Source of the DNA: Porogramme epimiltina
Taxonomy: Eukaryota > Basidiomycota > Agaricomycetes > Polyporales > Polyporaceae
DNA length: 64,000 bases
Direction: 5' to 3'
Assembly: GCA_900155495.1 (NCBI GenBank)
Contig: FTLJ01000221.1
Span: 62,001-126,000 of the forward strand
Part shown: positions 45,870 through 57,805 of the stretch, in pieces
Layout of the letters: every line of letters starts with the position of its first letter
Numbering within the stretch: the stretch's first letter is position 1
Notes under the pieces: model-generated
The model's database searches: none
Told to the model about the DNA's origin: nothing
The model's input: the letters and a program-made list of their open reading frames with translations, nothing else
Translations under genes and position numbers: made by a program

Positions 45870-45977
45870 GGGCCCACCGTGGTTCGAACACGGGACCCTA
45901 CGATGATTACGTAACTCGAGGTGTTCGAACCGCGAGTCGCGCTGCAATCGTATGCTCTACCACTGAGCTATAGGCCC
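45870..45977 (-). tRNA. tRNA-Cys (GCA) with 37-nt intron
   Basis: The minus strand folds into a cloverleaf: acceptor GGGCCTA pairs with TGGGCCC (one G-T wobble), D arm GCTC/GAGC with loop AGTGGTA, anticodon stem TACGA/TCGTA with loop TTGCAGA (anticodon GCA), a 5-nt variable loop and T arm CCGTG-TTCGAAC-CACGG. The mature length is 71 nt. A 37-nt intron sits at the canonical place one base 3' of the anticodon. The intron contains GGTTCGAACAC, the exact reverse complement of the T-arm string GTGTTCGAACC. Confidence 0.93.
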
Positions 45978-48900
45978 GTTGAGAAAAAGAAAGATCACCA
46001 GCATTTGGTCTCGTTGTTTAAGCCGCCACACAACACATGCTGGCCGAGGAGGCCACGGCAAGGATGACGCTATTCTCGTCCAATGACTCCTGTAGTTGAC
46101 GGAACAAGGGCCTTAATCGCATCGTGGATGAGCTTGCTGGAAAATTCGAGGGGTAGGGCTGTTCTCGATCCAGAATCCAGGCCAATCGAAGAGAGTGATC
46201 TGGGTCGAGGTCAACAACTTGTGTTCCAAGCACGACGTGAAGGTTGCGGTCGACCGTCTCCGTGGACCAATGTCAACAGGATGGCATAGAGGAGCTCCGC
46301 GAGTTGGCCACTTCAGGTGACAGGCAGCCTTTCAGTCAGAACAGGCTGGTTGGCGATGTACGCGCCTACATACTAGCCGAATTGAAGGGCCCGAGGAACA
46401 AAGTGGGGACGAGTAGACTGAAGAGTAGCGATATGTGTGGGCATGAAAATGAGCCCGAGGGAGGACGTAATGTCCAGGGGACGCCAGAAAGGCATGGTCG
46501 GTCACGTCCTCCAAGTCGTCGCGATCTACTAGGGAAACAGGCAGAAAACGCAGTGCACGCTTTTCGAAAGAGAGTTGCGCGAGTGAGGACTCGACGAGCC
46601 CAAACGTGAACACCTCGGTCGCCTGCATACGCTCACGATTGCTAGAAAAGAACTTGAGGTAGTGATCGTGCGGGGAGATTACGGGGTTCACGAGTGATTA
46701 CGTCCCCAAAGGAATAAGTTCCGAGAGCAGCTTGATCCTCTTCAGTGTGCGTCGAGGACCGTAGGAGCTGCTGGATGAAGTGCAGGGAGCTGGTGCTCCA
46801 AGGGCAGACCGGAACAGCAGAACGCGCCCGCACGACCATTTCTGAGACCGCCAATGATGTCGATGACTGGCGCCGGACGGTTGGACGGGAGATTTGGGGA
46901 GATCCATCGTGTGCGAGGACTCCTAGCGGGGCGGGTCGCAGTGAAGGCGTGGCGCGCGGGAGAAAGTGGAACGTGCAGACGAGACCGTGAGGGACTAAGT
47001 ATTCGCGAAGGTGATCATAGAAAGTAGAGGATCATGCTGTGCGAAGACCTGGTACGTCACAGCGACGAACGTCCACCGATAGTAAAGAGATATGTCCAAG
47101 ACGTCTTGCCCGCGGCGGCATCCCGCTCGGCGGTTGCTGCAATTTCTGCATGCGTTTGCGTGTACGTGCGGGTGGGTTATGTCGCTAATGGCATGCAAGG
47201 TCGCATCGGCCTTGGGCACGGGTGGTGGTCGGGCTGCAACTTGGGCCGAGGATGGGTTTTGGGAGAGGTCGTTGGATGCTGGGGGCTTGGAAAATGACGG
47301 CGGCATTGCAACTGGGGGAGTGTCGCCTAGTAGTGGTGTCTACTGTCGATGCAAACACGGACGTGTTGAGGTAGAAGCAGGGGGCGGGCCGGGCGGCTAT
47401 GAGAGAAAGCGGACATCATCGCATGACGGTGACATGGGAGGTATAAGAGGGGCGCGGGGTGTGGAAGATGGGCCGGCGAGCAAAATATGAGAGTGAGCGC
47501 ACTGTGTGCGAGCAAGTGTGCACAATGTCGCCGTCGAAGACAGAGGTTTTGGTCGTCGTATAGGACGTTGTCGTGGATGAGGATAGCAGGAGAGTCGAAG
47601 CGGAGGACGTGCGAGTAGAACCACAGGATTCCTAGGATGCTGGAGAACCGGAGAACGAGGAGGCTGGCGAGGTCGACCTGGACGATGCAAGGGTTAAACC
47701 ACGAAATCCTAGAGGGAAGACTGAGACCGAAGCGAATTCGTAAGCAACTTAAGTAGAGAGAGCGTAATTGACGTTGAGGACAATATAATCCATGATGATG
47801 AACGTGTGGCGGGAGTGACCTGGAGCGATTTCGCAGTGGAGGGGAAAAGTCATTGAGAGTATGCCTGCAGTGGGGCCTTGGAGGGGATGGCTGGTAATGG
47901 GCGCGGCGGGACATTGATCTGGGGGATGGTAGCGACGACACAGATGAGTCCTCCGATGCAAACAGATATGCGATATCATAGATGCATGCTGCGCAGAGGG
48001 GGGAAGTAAACACGGCGATGATAAGGGGCGAGGTAATGATCGATTGAACAATTAGGACTGACTCCCGTTCGAACTTCGCCCCGCGTTGGTCTGTTCGAGA
48101 GTGGTCTCCTGGCCGGAAGAGCCAGTGTCTGAGCGGAGGTTGGACTTGAAGGGTGGCCGTGACACCTTGGTTGTATTCGAACATGGCGTCTCCGAAGGAG
48201 TCGAAGGTAGAAAAGCCAACGAGTGATGGTGGTGTAGGCTGCCCAGTGCCGGTGCGAGGGTGAAGATTAAACCGAGCATCTTCGTGGAAGGGTACCGGCT
48301 GGCGTAGAGCCTGCACTCCTGATCTACTTGAACATCATATGCAGATGTGGTTGATGCGACCGCGGAGTGTGGATTTGGGATGCGGCCACGCAGAGCTGGA
48401 GGATAATGATACAGCTACGCAGTGCGGGCTTCAAGTAGCCAGACACGGCCGCGGGCAATGCGGGTTCATAGGCGCGGCCATGTAGTTTGTGCAGGCATAT
48501 AGATACGGCTACGCAGCGTGGACTGGGGTTGCCGTCGCTCCCCGGGAGCCGCTCAATGCGAGAGCGGGCCCCCAGGAAGCCGCACGGGTCGCACAATACG
48601 GTGCTACCTAGTAGCGACAAAAGGTGCGTTGTGAACACAAGAACTAAACAAAACTAGGAAATGAAGCACGGACTGTAATGCTGATAGATCCCTTCAATAT
48701 CTATCCTATGCTTGCTGAGGGGAGGTGGGTCGCACTCCTAGTGCTACTTCAGTGCAGTGGCCAGGCGCGGTAGTTGGCGAGCCCTTTTGAATGTGTAGCG
48801 TGATTCAGCGTTTGTGATATTCAACTGTTTGACGAGATCTGGCGTCGAAGCTCGGTGGCAAGTGCGTGGGTCGCCAGGGGGAGAGTAAGAAAACAAATGT

Positions 48901-49170
48901 ATGACACAGTGCCTAAGTAGATTCGGCACAGTAGCTAGGGCTACGTGATAGGAATATGTGCCATTTGAGCCAGAGTGAAAGCGGGGGAAGCAGCAAGAGA
49001 TTATAGACGCTCGTACCCCGCTTTCAGTAGACCCTGGCGATCTAGGCCTACCGTAGCCACTTACCAGGTACCTGTAGTCACCGTCTGCAGCACGTTCTAC
49101 CCTTACATCTCCAACAATCTGTGCCTATATCAACTTCAACCCTCTCCTCCTCCGTATCGGCAACGCAGAT
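45978..49170. other. Large gap with no confident gene
   Basis: The 3.2 kb hold an uninterrupted 329-codon frame on the minus strand (48316-47327) and several shorter ones. The long frame is rich in Pro, Arg, His, Ser and Leu, has no recognised domain, and starts with ATG. Frames at 46332-46691 and 46642-46854 (minus) read like pieces of protein but could not be joined. Imperfect short repeats around GGCNACGCAG occur near 48380-48530. A degraded gene is possible. Confidence 0.35.
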
Positions 49171-51638
49171 ATGGACCGCTCGCGCAAGCGCACCAAGATG
49201 ATGATGGACTCGGACGCCATCTCCTCAAGGCCTTCGCCAAGATGCTACTTCACGACCCTCCCCCTCGAACTCATCGCCGAGATCCTATCCTACACCCCAT
49301 CCCCTCGCGACATCCTCGCCGTCGCACGCACCTGCAAGCACTTCTGCGCCGTCCTCGTCAACAACCCCGCATCAGAGTTCATCTGGCGCCACTCCCGTGC
49401 CCGCTTCATCTATGGACCCATCCCCGACTTCTCCCCTAACTTCACCGAGGCGTCCTACGCTGCCTTTCTCTTCGACAGCAAGATATGCGAGGTCGGTCAA
49501 TCAGCTGTGTCGCTGGGGAGCTCCGGCGGGCTGAGATGTTGTTGCAGGTATGCAAGTCGAAGGCAAAGGGCGCACCCCTTTCGGTCGCTCTTCGCCTTGT
49601 GGTGTGTTCCAACGTGAGTCTCCCGGACTGTTCCAGCTCGCGAAGACCGCTCATGGCCGAATAGGTTACATGTCGGAAAGCTTTGTCGTGAGCAATCTCT
49701 TTCTCCGCATCGTTATCGGGTCTGACCTAGTGAGTAGGCGTGGTATCCTTCGCCTCGTTCGATCGGAAGCCAAAGCCCGGTACCAACATTTCTTGCTCGG
49801 GATTCCGTACATGGAGGATGAAAATCGTGAGTCTCTGTCACTCGTTGCCTCCATCTCAGCACCAAGTCTTCCCCTTTCGCAGTCAGGGGCGACTGGTTTC
49901 GCAAGTCCGATTGGGACGCTGCAGTAGATGAACATAGGAAGGCCAAGCTCCAGGGAGGCACGGCTTGGGATACGTACAAGGACAACCAGCAGATTCTAGC
50001 CAATCGCCTCCTTGTGGCCTCGGAGGTCCGTCTCCCTCTGTCCGTTCTTCTATGCACCTCTTGATATCATACATTGCAGTTCTTCTCCCGCGTGCAGAGA
50101 TGGTGCAACACATACAGCTCTCTCAAGACGGGTATAGCAAACACCAACCAACAGTTGTACGCGCGCTCCTCGTGAACGAGCTGCGCTTCATCCTAACTTA
50201 TCTACCCCCCCTCCAGCGCGAACGCCTTTGCCCAAAGCATCGGTATCACTTATCGAGACCTCATCCTTACTCCGACTTTCAACGCGCTTCACTGCGCCAA
50301 GAATCGCTCCCTAGAGGCCTTCGCGGACGCAGGTATGTGATCTTCTATCGTCACCGCTTCCTCCCACCCATCCGTTTCCAGACCTCCAGGACTTGGGCGA
50401 CACCGTGAGAGCCGAACTCGCCATCCTCCGCTCGAAAGCTGCACGAAGGGTAGAAGAGAGTGGCCGCCAACGGAGGCTCCAACAGATCCAGTCCACGCGC
50501 GACGAGATGCGTGCCTCGGGGGACGCCCCGCCGATCCTCCCGAACCTCAAAGAGTTCCGGAACCTGCCCGTCGTGAAGGTGTTCGAGAAGACCGGGCCGA
50601 GCCGCGCGGCGGGGAGCGGCCTGCGCGACGCGTTCGTCGAGTCCGTGCTGGAGGAGAACCTCGGGCAGTGGCGCGACGCCGCGCGCGCCGCGCTCGCGGG
50701 CGTGCTCGGCGTCCCCGCGTGGCGCAGCATGAGCAAGCGCAAGCTGCACCCCGTCGACCGCCTCACGGCGCGCTTCCGCTGCCGCCGCTGCGACGCGAGC
50801 CGCGCGGCGGGCCCGGCCGCGGCGAAGCGCATCCCCGAGCCCGAGGACGGCGGGATGGACTTTGCGCGCGCGTGCGGGCACGCGTGCGGGCACCTCGTGC
50901 GGAAGAGGAAGGCGCGGGACAGGTGGAGCGCGGACCGCTTCGTGTGCGATCAAAAGGTAATCGTCTAATTTGCTGCCGTCGGTCGAATTGGAGGTGCTCA
51001 TGGAGTTTCCCCGGGGTTGCAGGCGGCAGATGCGATCTCGCAGGTGCTCGCGCTGTGCGGAACGACCGCGGACAGCGTCGACTCGATCAAGATCGCGGAC
51101 GAGCTCGGGGACCGCGTGCAGTGCCAGGCGTGCCGGCTCGTCATGGACGTCGCCAGCGTCGTACGTTCGCTTCCGTGCATCGACGCGCCGCGCGCGCCTC
51201 CGCTCACGCCTGTTCCGCCTCTGTTTAGGGCCGCCACTGCAAGCGCCACCTCGACGCTAGCTTCGCGCTGCTGCCCGAAGGGGTAAATGCGGAGCCGGGG
51301 ATCGAGCACGGGCTCGCGGACAGGCTGATTCAAGGCTCCGCCGCGGCGGCAGAGCGCGACGAGAAAGTGTATGTCTGCCGCCACTGCGCGCCGCCCAAGG
51401 ACGCCGCCGGTGGTGAGGCGGCGACGACGCGGCTGATGTCGTTCAACGGGCTGAGGTCGCACGTGAAGGAAAAGTAAGCATCCTTGCCCCTTCTTCCGGA
51501 TGGCCCCAGGGCTCACCCTGCTGCTGCCGGCAACCTAGACATCTTATCGCGAGGATAGCGGACGAGGACTTCTTCCGTCAGAAGGCCCCCGCGGTCGCTC
51601 GCGACCCTGAGCCCATGGCCATGGACAGCTCCGCGTAA
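49171..51638 (+). CDS. F-box protein with C-terminal Cys/His zinc-binding region
   Basis: Eleven exons: 49171-49491, 49548-49613, 49665-49687, 49738-49826, 49883-50025, 50080-50153, 50217-50332, 50382-50956, 51023-51160, 51229-51473 and 51539-51638; 629 residues. The F-box lies near 28-70 (TTLPLELIAEILSYTPSPRD, then VARTCKHFCAVLVNNPAS). The centre is helical and charged. The C-terminal half has Cys pairs (RFRCRRCDAS, VQCQACRLV, GRHCKRH) and finishes with a C2H2-like element, VYVCRHC and FNGLRSHVKEKH, whose last His is completed across the final intron. It differs from the other F-box genes here and fits a basidiomycete class with CxxC-bearing tails. The role is presumably SCF substrate selection. 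Confidence 0.85.
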
Positions 51639-52819
51639 CGGCGGGCTCCTGGTATCGCCGCACGCAGTGCACGCAGCCGATCTCCCTTGCTTTTCTCTTG
51701 CAGCTCGTTCAGACGGTCAGAGGGATGGCCCGCGTCCCATCCACGGCCCGGGCAGTCTCGGGCGCTTTGTATGTAACACCACCAGTGACGTTCTGCCACT
51801 CCTAACTATAACTTGCGGCGCTGCTGTGAGCCCCCGACGGCCTTTCTGCCGTCCACAGCGTGTGTGTAGCTTGTTCGGCGGGTCACATGGCGCGGCCTAC
51901 TCATCTTCGACGGGCCCGCCCACATCCACCGACGTCATCGCGACTATACTTAATCAACTCCCTCATGACACACAGTCTGCAAAGACGGGGGGGCATCACG
52001 AGTTTTCCCCGGAGAATGTGGGTTATGAGGGAGTTGATGTGTACCTCGGACGCGAGCGAACTGGGTGGCATGAACGAGCAAGAAATAGTCATGGACGGTG
52101 TCAGATGCAGTCGCGCTGTCGTAATGTTCTTGTGCCGCGGGCAGATAGCGCCCCTGGCGAGCACTGTTCGCCACGGGCGGGGCGAGGCGAGGGCGAGGGG
52201 GACGTCTATCCGAAGGCGGGAGCCATGCTCGGGCGGGGGCTTCTGTGCTTCGATCACGCGTGGGCCGCGTCACGCGCCGCGCTCGCAGAAGCCGCATCAC
52301 GCTTCGGCGCGCGTCCGCACATGGGCCCCCAGATCCGCCGCCGCGCACGGTGCATACATGGCGAGATGGGCGAGAGGGGCGAGAGAGCGGGGGGGCCCTG
52401 GCGGGCGGGGGCTCGGCCGCTTCTCTCTGCGCGCGAGACGGGCGGGAGGCCGCCGCGGCGCGCAGTGCCTGGCCAGTGACCGGCCGCGCGCGCTGGGGCT
52501 GCTATTTTCGCGGGCTGGTGGGCCGTGGGGCGCGCGCGCGGGGCCGCGAGAACGGGGCGGATCGCACATGACGACGGTGCGGGCGGGGCTGCATCAGAAC
52601 GCCGTCAGGCTCGCGACGGCGGCGGCGCGGGGCGTCGGCGGACGTGCGCCGTGCGCCTGCCATGGCCAGTGGGTTTGGTCTGGCGCGCGTGGGGGAGCGG
52701 GACCCGCGTTACGTCCGGCGCGGGGCGGCGGAGGGCCGGGAGAGGAAAGCGAACGCGGGGAGGCGGCTCGGGCCTCGCGAGGAATGTTCCCCGCGACCGT
52801 CTTCGCCGTTCGGGGCGCG
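51639..52819. other. GC-rich intergenic upstream of GH47 gene
   Basis: Open frames of up to 331 codons on the plus strand (51860-52855) are Arg/Gly/Ala-rich, overlap in three frames and lack motifs; they reflect composition. The region holds the promoter of the mannosidase. Confidence 0.5.
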
Positions 52820-52826
52820 TATATAA
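52820..52826 (+). promoter_or_regulatory. TATA box of GH47 mannosidase gene
   Basis: TATATAA in a GC-rich setting about 130 bp upstream of the start codon. Confidence 0.6.
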
Positions 52827-52952
52827 CACCGGCCCTCGCTCCCCATCTCGGCTGAGGCCCGCTCCCCACCCACCGCGCCGCCGCGTCCCTTTCCTCCTCC
52901 CCCCGACTCCCGAGACACCGCGCCCTCCTCACCCGCGTATTCGGCCGCATAC

Positions 52953-55241
52953 ATGGTGTCCCTTCGTGTCTCGGTCGTCGCGCTCGCGTGCGCCGCGTCG
53001 AGCGTGCTCGCTGCGAACATCCAGACGTCGCGCATCTCCCTCCCCTCCGACGCGGCGAAGAACAAGCAGTTCGTGAAAAACATCTTCCTCACCAGTTGGG
53101 ACGCATACAAGTGGGTACTGAACGCGCATTGATACTTTCAAAGCTGACGCGTCATGTTTCGCAGGGAGTTCGCGTACCCCCACGACGACCTCACGCCGAT
53201 CTCGGAGACCTTCACCGACGGCCGCAATGGCTGGGGCGCGTCCGTCGTCGACGCTTTGACGACAATGGCGAGTGCTGTAGCAATCAATGCGCGCGCATGT
53301 ATGCGGGGCTGATTTTGATGCCACAGTTCGTCATGGAAGAGGACGACCTCTTCGCGGAGGCCGTCAACTTCACCAGCGGGATCGACTTCACCATCTCCCA
53401 CACGACTGATACGGCCAGGTACGTGCCATCTCGACATTTCCCCATCCCGACGACTGACCTCGAGCCCCGCGTAGCGTCTTCGAGTCGACGATCCGGTACC
53501 TGGGCGCGATGCTTAGCGCGTACGAGCTCAGTGGGGAAAAGTACCCGGCCCTGATTAAGCAGGCTGAGGTGCTCGCGAACAAGCTCAGCTCCGCGTGGTC
53601 CAAGGGGAATGTCATCCCGTACGGCCAGGTGAACGTCAACACGAGCACGCCGACTATTCAGACAGTGAGTTCGTCCGAGCGTTTATAAAGAGAGCGGGCA
53701 CTCACATGAACGTCAGTCTAACATCGCAGAAGCTGGAACGGTACGCCGCCCACATGTGCGACAGCGCTTGGCGTTATTCTTACCTCTCCCTCTCCCCAAA
53801 TAGCTCACGCTCGAATGGTCCCGCCTTGCGTAAGTATAGCTTCGGCTGGCTTGGGACGTCCTTGGCCCTAACCCGTGCCCATAGAAAGTACACTGGCAAT
53901 GACACTTACCGAACTCTCGCCGAGAACTCGGTGCGGAAGATGATCAGCAACGTAAGGGCTTCTTTGACTTCGAGGCTATCCGGGCGGAAATAAACAGCAA
54001 TCCCTCTGCAGCCGACTCCCATCCCCGGTTTCCCCGCTCAGGGTATCGACCCGTCCACTGGACTGCCTGTTGGCGCGTACATCGTAAGCTACCAATGCGG
54101 TTTTCTGCGACGTCGCGCTCACCTGGTGACACCTGTAGACGTGGGGTGGTGGATCTGACAGTTACCTCGAGTACCTCATCAAATACGCCCGTCTGACAAA
54201 CACGGATGACAACATCTTCACGGACACCTGGGCAACCGCCGTCGACTCGTCCATCCACACCCTTCTCCGGGTAAGCACGCCTCAACTTTCTGTCGCCCCT
54301 AGGCGCGCGGCGTCCGCTCACGAGAAGCATATCAGACGTCGACGGTGGGCAACCACACCTACCTCGCGGACCTCGACGACAGCGGCACGATCCGGCACAT
54401 TGGCTCGCACCTCGCGTGCTTCATGGCCGGCAACTGGATCATGGGCGGCAAGCTGATGAACAACAACACGATCAACAACATCGGCCTCGAGCTCAACGAG
54501 GCCTGCTGGAACACCTACCAGAGCACCGCGTGAGCGCCCTCCCCTCTGCACGCGCGCTTATCTCCGAAGAGGGCTAAGCGCGCATCCTTCCCCTCCACAC
54601 ACAGCACGGGCATCGGCCCCGAGGCGTTCGGCTACTTCTCGAGCGACGGCAACTTCACGGGCTCGTCGCCGGGCGAGGGCGACCTCGCGTTCTACGCGCG
54701 CAACGGGTTCTTCATCCTCCCCGGCTCCGAGTACTACTACATGCGGCCCGAGGTGCTCGAGTCCAACTTCTACGCGTGGCGCTCGACGGGGAACGTCAAG
54801 TACTACGAGCGCGCGGCGGCCGCCGCGGAGAGCTTCGCGACGTACCTCAAGACGCCGACGGTCGCGTACGCGCCGATCGACGACGTGGACTCGACGGACT
54901 CGGACTTCATCGACGATATGGAGAGCTTTTGGTTCGCGGAGGTGCTCAAGTACTTGTACCTCACGTTCGACGACCCCACGCGCATCTCGCTCGACAACTG
55001 TGAGTATCTCCTCCGCCCCCTCCCCCTCTACCTGCGCGTGGCGTGCGGCGCGATGCTGACCAGACCCCGCGCGCGCGCAGTCGTGTTCAACACGGAGGCG
55101 CACCCGTTCGTCGCGCCCGCGGCCAAGTCGGTGTACGGCAGCGGCAAGACGGAGGCGTCCGCGCAGCCGTTCAAGGTCAAGACCGGCCCGCTGCCCGCCG
55201 TCAGCTTCGCGCCCAAGCTCCCCGTCAAGGAGCCCAACTAG
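52953..55241 (+). CDS. Glycoside hydrolase family 47 alpha-1,2-mannosidase
   Basis: Twelve exons: 52953-53110, 53165-53267, 53327-53418, 53475-53664, 53717-53740, 53804-53829, 53885-53951, 54012-54083, 54139-54270, 54336-54529, 54605-54999 and 55081-55241; 537 residues. Signal peptide [20 protein letters not shown] precedes the (alpha/alpha)7 domain: [14 protein letters not shown], then [93 protein letters not shown] and FNTEAHPF, the last holding the Ca-binding Thr. Class I enzymes trim alpha-1,2-mannose from N-glycans or extracellular glycoproteins. A signal peptide rather than a membrane anchor suggests a secreted form. The second intron (53268-53326) starts with GC, not GT. Confidence 0.95.
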
Positions 55242-55607
55242 ACGTCCGCTGGTCCCCGCCCCGCCCTGCTCCGCTTCGCTTGTTGTTGTACGAGCATTGT
55301 GTTCTGCACTTGTATCAATATACGGTATTGCGCTTTCGAGCAACGTGCGACGCGCGCTAAGCGCTTGCATCCTGCGCCCGCGCCTAACTTTTTCATCCTA
55401 AACATATGGGTCTTGCTGTGATACGACAACTACTGGGAGTCTGAGACTGCTTTGCTCTTCGAAGGTCGGTCGTTTGTGGGTCGTCAGGCGGCGGCCGAAT
55501 GGAAAGCCTGGAATGATTGAGCGACATGCCACTATGTACATGGTTGAGATGGGGTTGGACCCTAAACACGTTGCGACGGAGCCGCGATCCTTCGTCGAGA
55601 CTCCTAG
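55242..55607. other. Convergent 3' flanks of GH47 and F-box gene 4
   Basis: The 366 bp lie between converging stops and hold 3' untranslated sequence; no exon was seen. Confidence 0.5.
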
Positions 55608-56838
55608 CTAGGAGCTGGGAGATGGAACGGTGGCATAACGCAGTCTACCCTCAGGATCAGACACGCGCAGCTGGCCGCGCGCATGGAGGAGCGGAAAGCT
55701 ACTCTCCAGAGGGGACGTGTATAAGACGGAGTATGGAATTGGTTGCACCGTGACCGTCCGGAGGTTCTTGCGCGAGGCTAGCGCGGCGTCGATCTCGCTA
55801 AAGTCCGCCTGCATCTGGTGCTTGTTAACCACGCCTATTTCTATGAAGACCTCCTCGACCGTCGGGGGCAGGGCGTTGAAAAGGTCCAGGTATACCCGCA
55901 GGAAGACCGCCTCGCCATCCTCCACGTTGAGGCGCAGGATCTGGGTCTTGAACACCTCGAGGCCTTCACACAGGTGCAAGTTAAGGGACTGGATCGACTC
56001 TATGAAGAAGGTCACTACCTCGGCTAAACGAGCAGAGATGCTGCGATGCTTACCGGGGCTGTGCCAGTAGAGAGTCCAGTCGTCTGTGTAAAGGTACAGG
56101 GAAACGAGCCCTCTGCCGTGGGTCGCAATGAAATCGCCGATGGCCCGTGGACCTTTAGGTTCGGCGAATGACGCGCACTTGAAGGTTTTCAGAGTGTTGT
56201 GGGAAATACAAGGTGACATAATCGGTAAAATATCGTGCGGACTATGGCGGATCTCAATGCTCCGAAGCGAGAGTGTTGGGACGGCGAGAAGAGGGAGAGG
56301 ATTGATTTGATATGGTTCGGACGGGCCAGTGACCACGGTTAAGTCTCCTATTGTAAGCCCGTCAACGTTAGGAAGTTGGCCGACCACTTGGAGGATGTCA
56401 TGGAGGGAAACAGAGGACATCTCGGGCCAGTTGTCCTTGATGGTGAAGATAACCTGTCGAACGAGTGGTCTAAAATCAGGATCCCCCTTCATGAGTTCGA
56501 TAAAGTCGGAAATGCGGGGCGATCCAGTGACCGAGAGTGTTGAGAAGAGATACGGAAGCGTCGCGACCCGCCAGGTTCTGCATACGGAGCAGCATGCTAA
56601 TAGTTCGGGCCTTTCGAGTATTCCTAGGACTGTTTCGAATAATTCGAGGGGCAAGTCCTGTATACAGATGCTCCAACCACCTTGAGCTCGTGGATGAGGG
56701 TCTATCGAGATTGGGTTCTCTGCGGCAAGCGATATTCGTAAGGGCCAGTCTGAGTCAACAACGTGCACGGTGCGTAGCTAGGCTTATTTCCTTACCAGGA
56801 TTGAGTAGACCAGAGTCGTTTCGAACATCTGAGAGCAT
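55608..56838 (-). CDS. F-box protein 4 (LRR-like, basidiomycete family)
   Basis: A short first exon (56838-56796, MLSDVRNDSGLLNP) joins by a 46-bp intron to a single long exon (56749-55608); 394 residues. The F-box lies near 45-85 (IQDLPLELFETVLGILERPE, then CCSVCRTWRVATLPYLFSTL). Leucine-rich segments follow. The C-terminal block ADFSEIDAALASRKNLRTV and FPLLHARGQLRV matches F-box genes 1, 2 and 5. It is closest to gene 5 (shared CRSVCRTWR-type core, IGDFIATHGR, LPPTVEEV). Confidence 0.82.
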
Positions 56839-56911
56839 CGCAGTAGGTGATGATGTCCTTGTAGCCAGTCTCCAATACGGGTAGCAACAACTTGAAGTGG
56901 CAGGCAGCAGG

Positions 56912-56919
56912 CTCAGGGC
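56912..56919 (+). repeat. Left 8-bp target-site duplication of hAT-like element
   Basis: CTCAGGGC immediately precedes the element and is repeated exactly at 58710-58717. Confidence 0.8.
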
Positions 56920-57287
56920 TAGGGCTCCTCAAGAATACCATTATAATCCATTATAATCTGAGATTAAATCCTATTACGGATTACTTACGAGGCTCTCCGT
57001 AATCTGGAGGTCACGCATTAGTAGTCATTACATTAGAGTAGGTTACGATTATAATAGATTATAGTCCCTGTAAGTAATGGTAAGTAATAGACCTAGTCAC
57101 ATGATGGCATGGACGCACATAGGGAACATAGAAGGACGTAGAAGAGCGCATAATGTACCGTATTGTTCCTCAAACGAGTAGTTAGCACCGTAGTAGTTAA
57201 GTTTACGTCCATAGACTCGAGTTTATCAGTAGTCACCCCATGTCGAGCCTTTGGCGTCTAGGTAGTAAACATTAGGCGCCGTCTTAG

Positions 57288-57354
57288 TGGCTGAGCGGCT
57301 AAGTCTAGTGCTGCGAACCTTCAACCTTGTGCGCGCCCGCGATGGTTGTCGAGC
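57288..57354 (+). other. Possible tRNA-derived SINE head (A and B box-like)
   Basis: TGGCTGAGCGG at 57288-57298 matches the Pol III A box of tRNA-Leu/Ser, and GGTTGTCGAGC at 57344-57354 is a loose B box at a fitting distance. No complete cloverleaf forms. Confidence 0.3.
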
Positions 57355-57742
57355 TTATGGATTGAGTTCCAAGCAGTCACGCGTCCGCGAAAGGGGGCCT
57401 CTCCCAATCGCGGCGACGGAGACGGGGGCGTCGGATCACCCGCACTAGGGTTCCGGGGGCGAACCTTAAGCGGGCAGTGGAGGGGAGGCTACTACTTTGC
57501 GCTCTGCGAGCGGCCCTCTCGGTTTGCCGAGCCCGGGCAGGAGAAGAGACCCTCGCATGTCGGCCCACACGAGGCCTACCTGCGTGCTGTATACCTGGCA
57601 AATCAATGGTGTGGCAGGCCCTTGCTATGAGTCCATTCTGGAGAAGGCTGGGCCGGGAGAACCACTGGTGCACAGGCTGTGGTACACTGGTAGAAGTTGA
57701 GATGATATCAACTTGCCTGCATGCATTATGCAGACGGTATTG

Positions 57743-57771
57743 ATGGCCCCTCCGGGTAGAGCAGGGGCCAT
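57743..57771. repeat. Short perfect hairpin
   Basis: ATGGCCCCT and AGGGGCCAT form a 9-bp stem around an 11-nt loop inside the hAT-like element. Confidence 0.7.
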
Positions 57772-57805
57772 ACGAAGCCCCAAAAACCTAATTCAAAGGT
57801 GTCAT

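Noticed and set aside
48340..48660. Regular repeat array around GGCNACGCAG
   Set aside because: Only three or four imperfect short matches with uneven spacing.
51860..52855. 331-codon plus-strand frame upstream of the GH47 gene
   Set aside because: Composition-driven; overlapped by equally long frames on both strands and includes the mannosidase TATA box.
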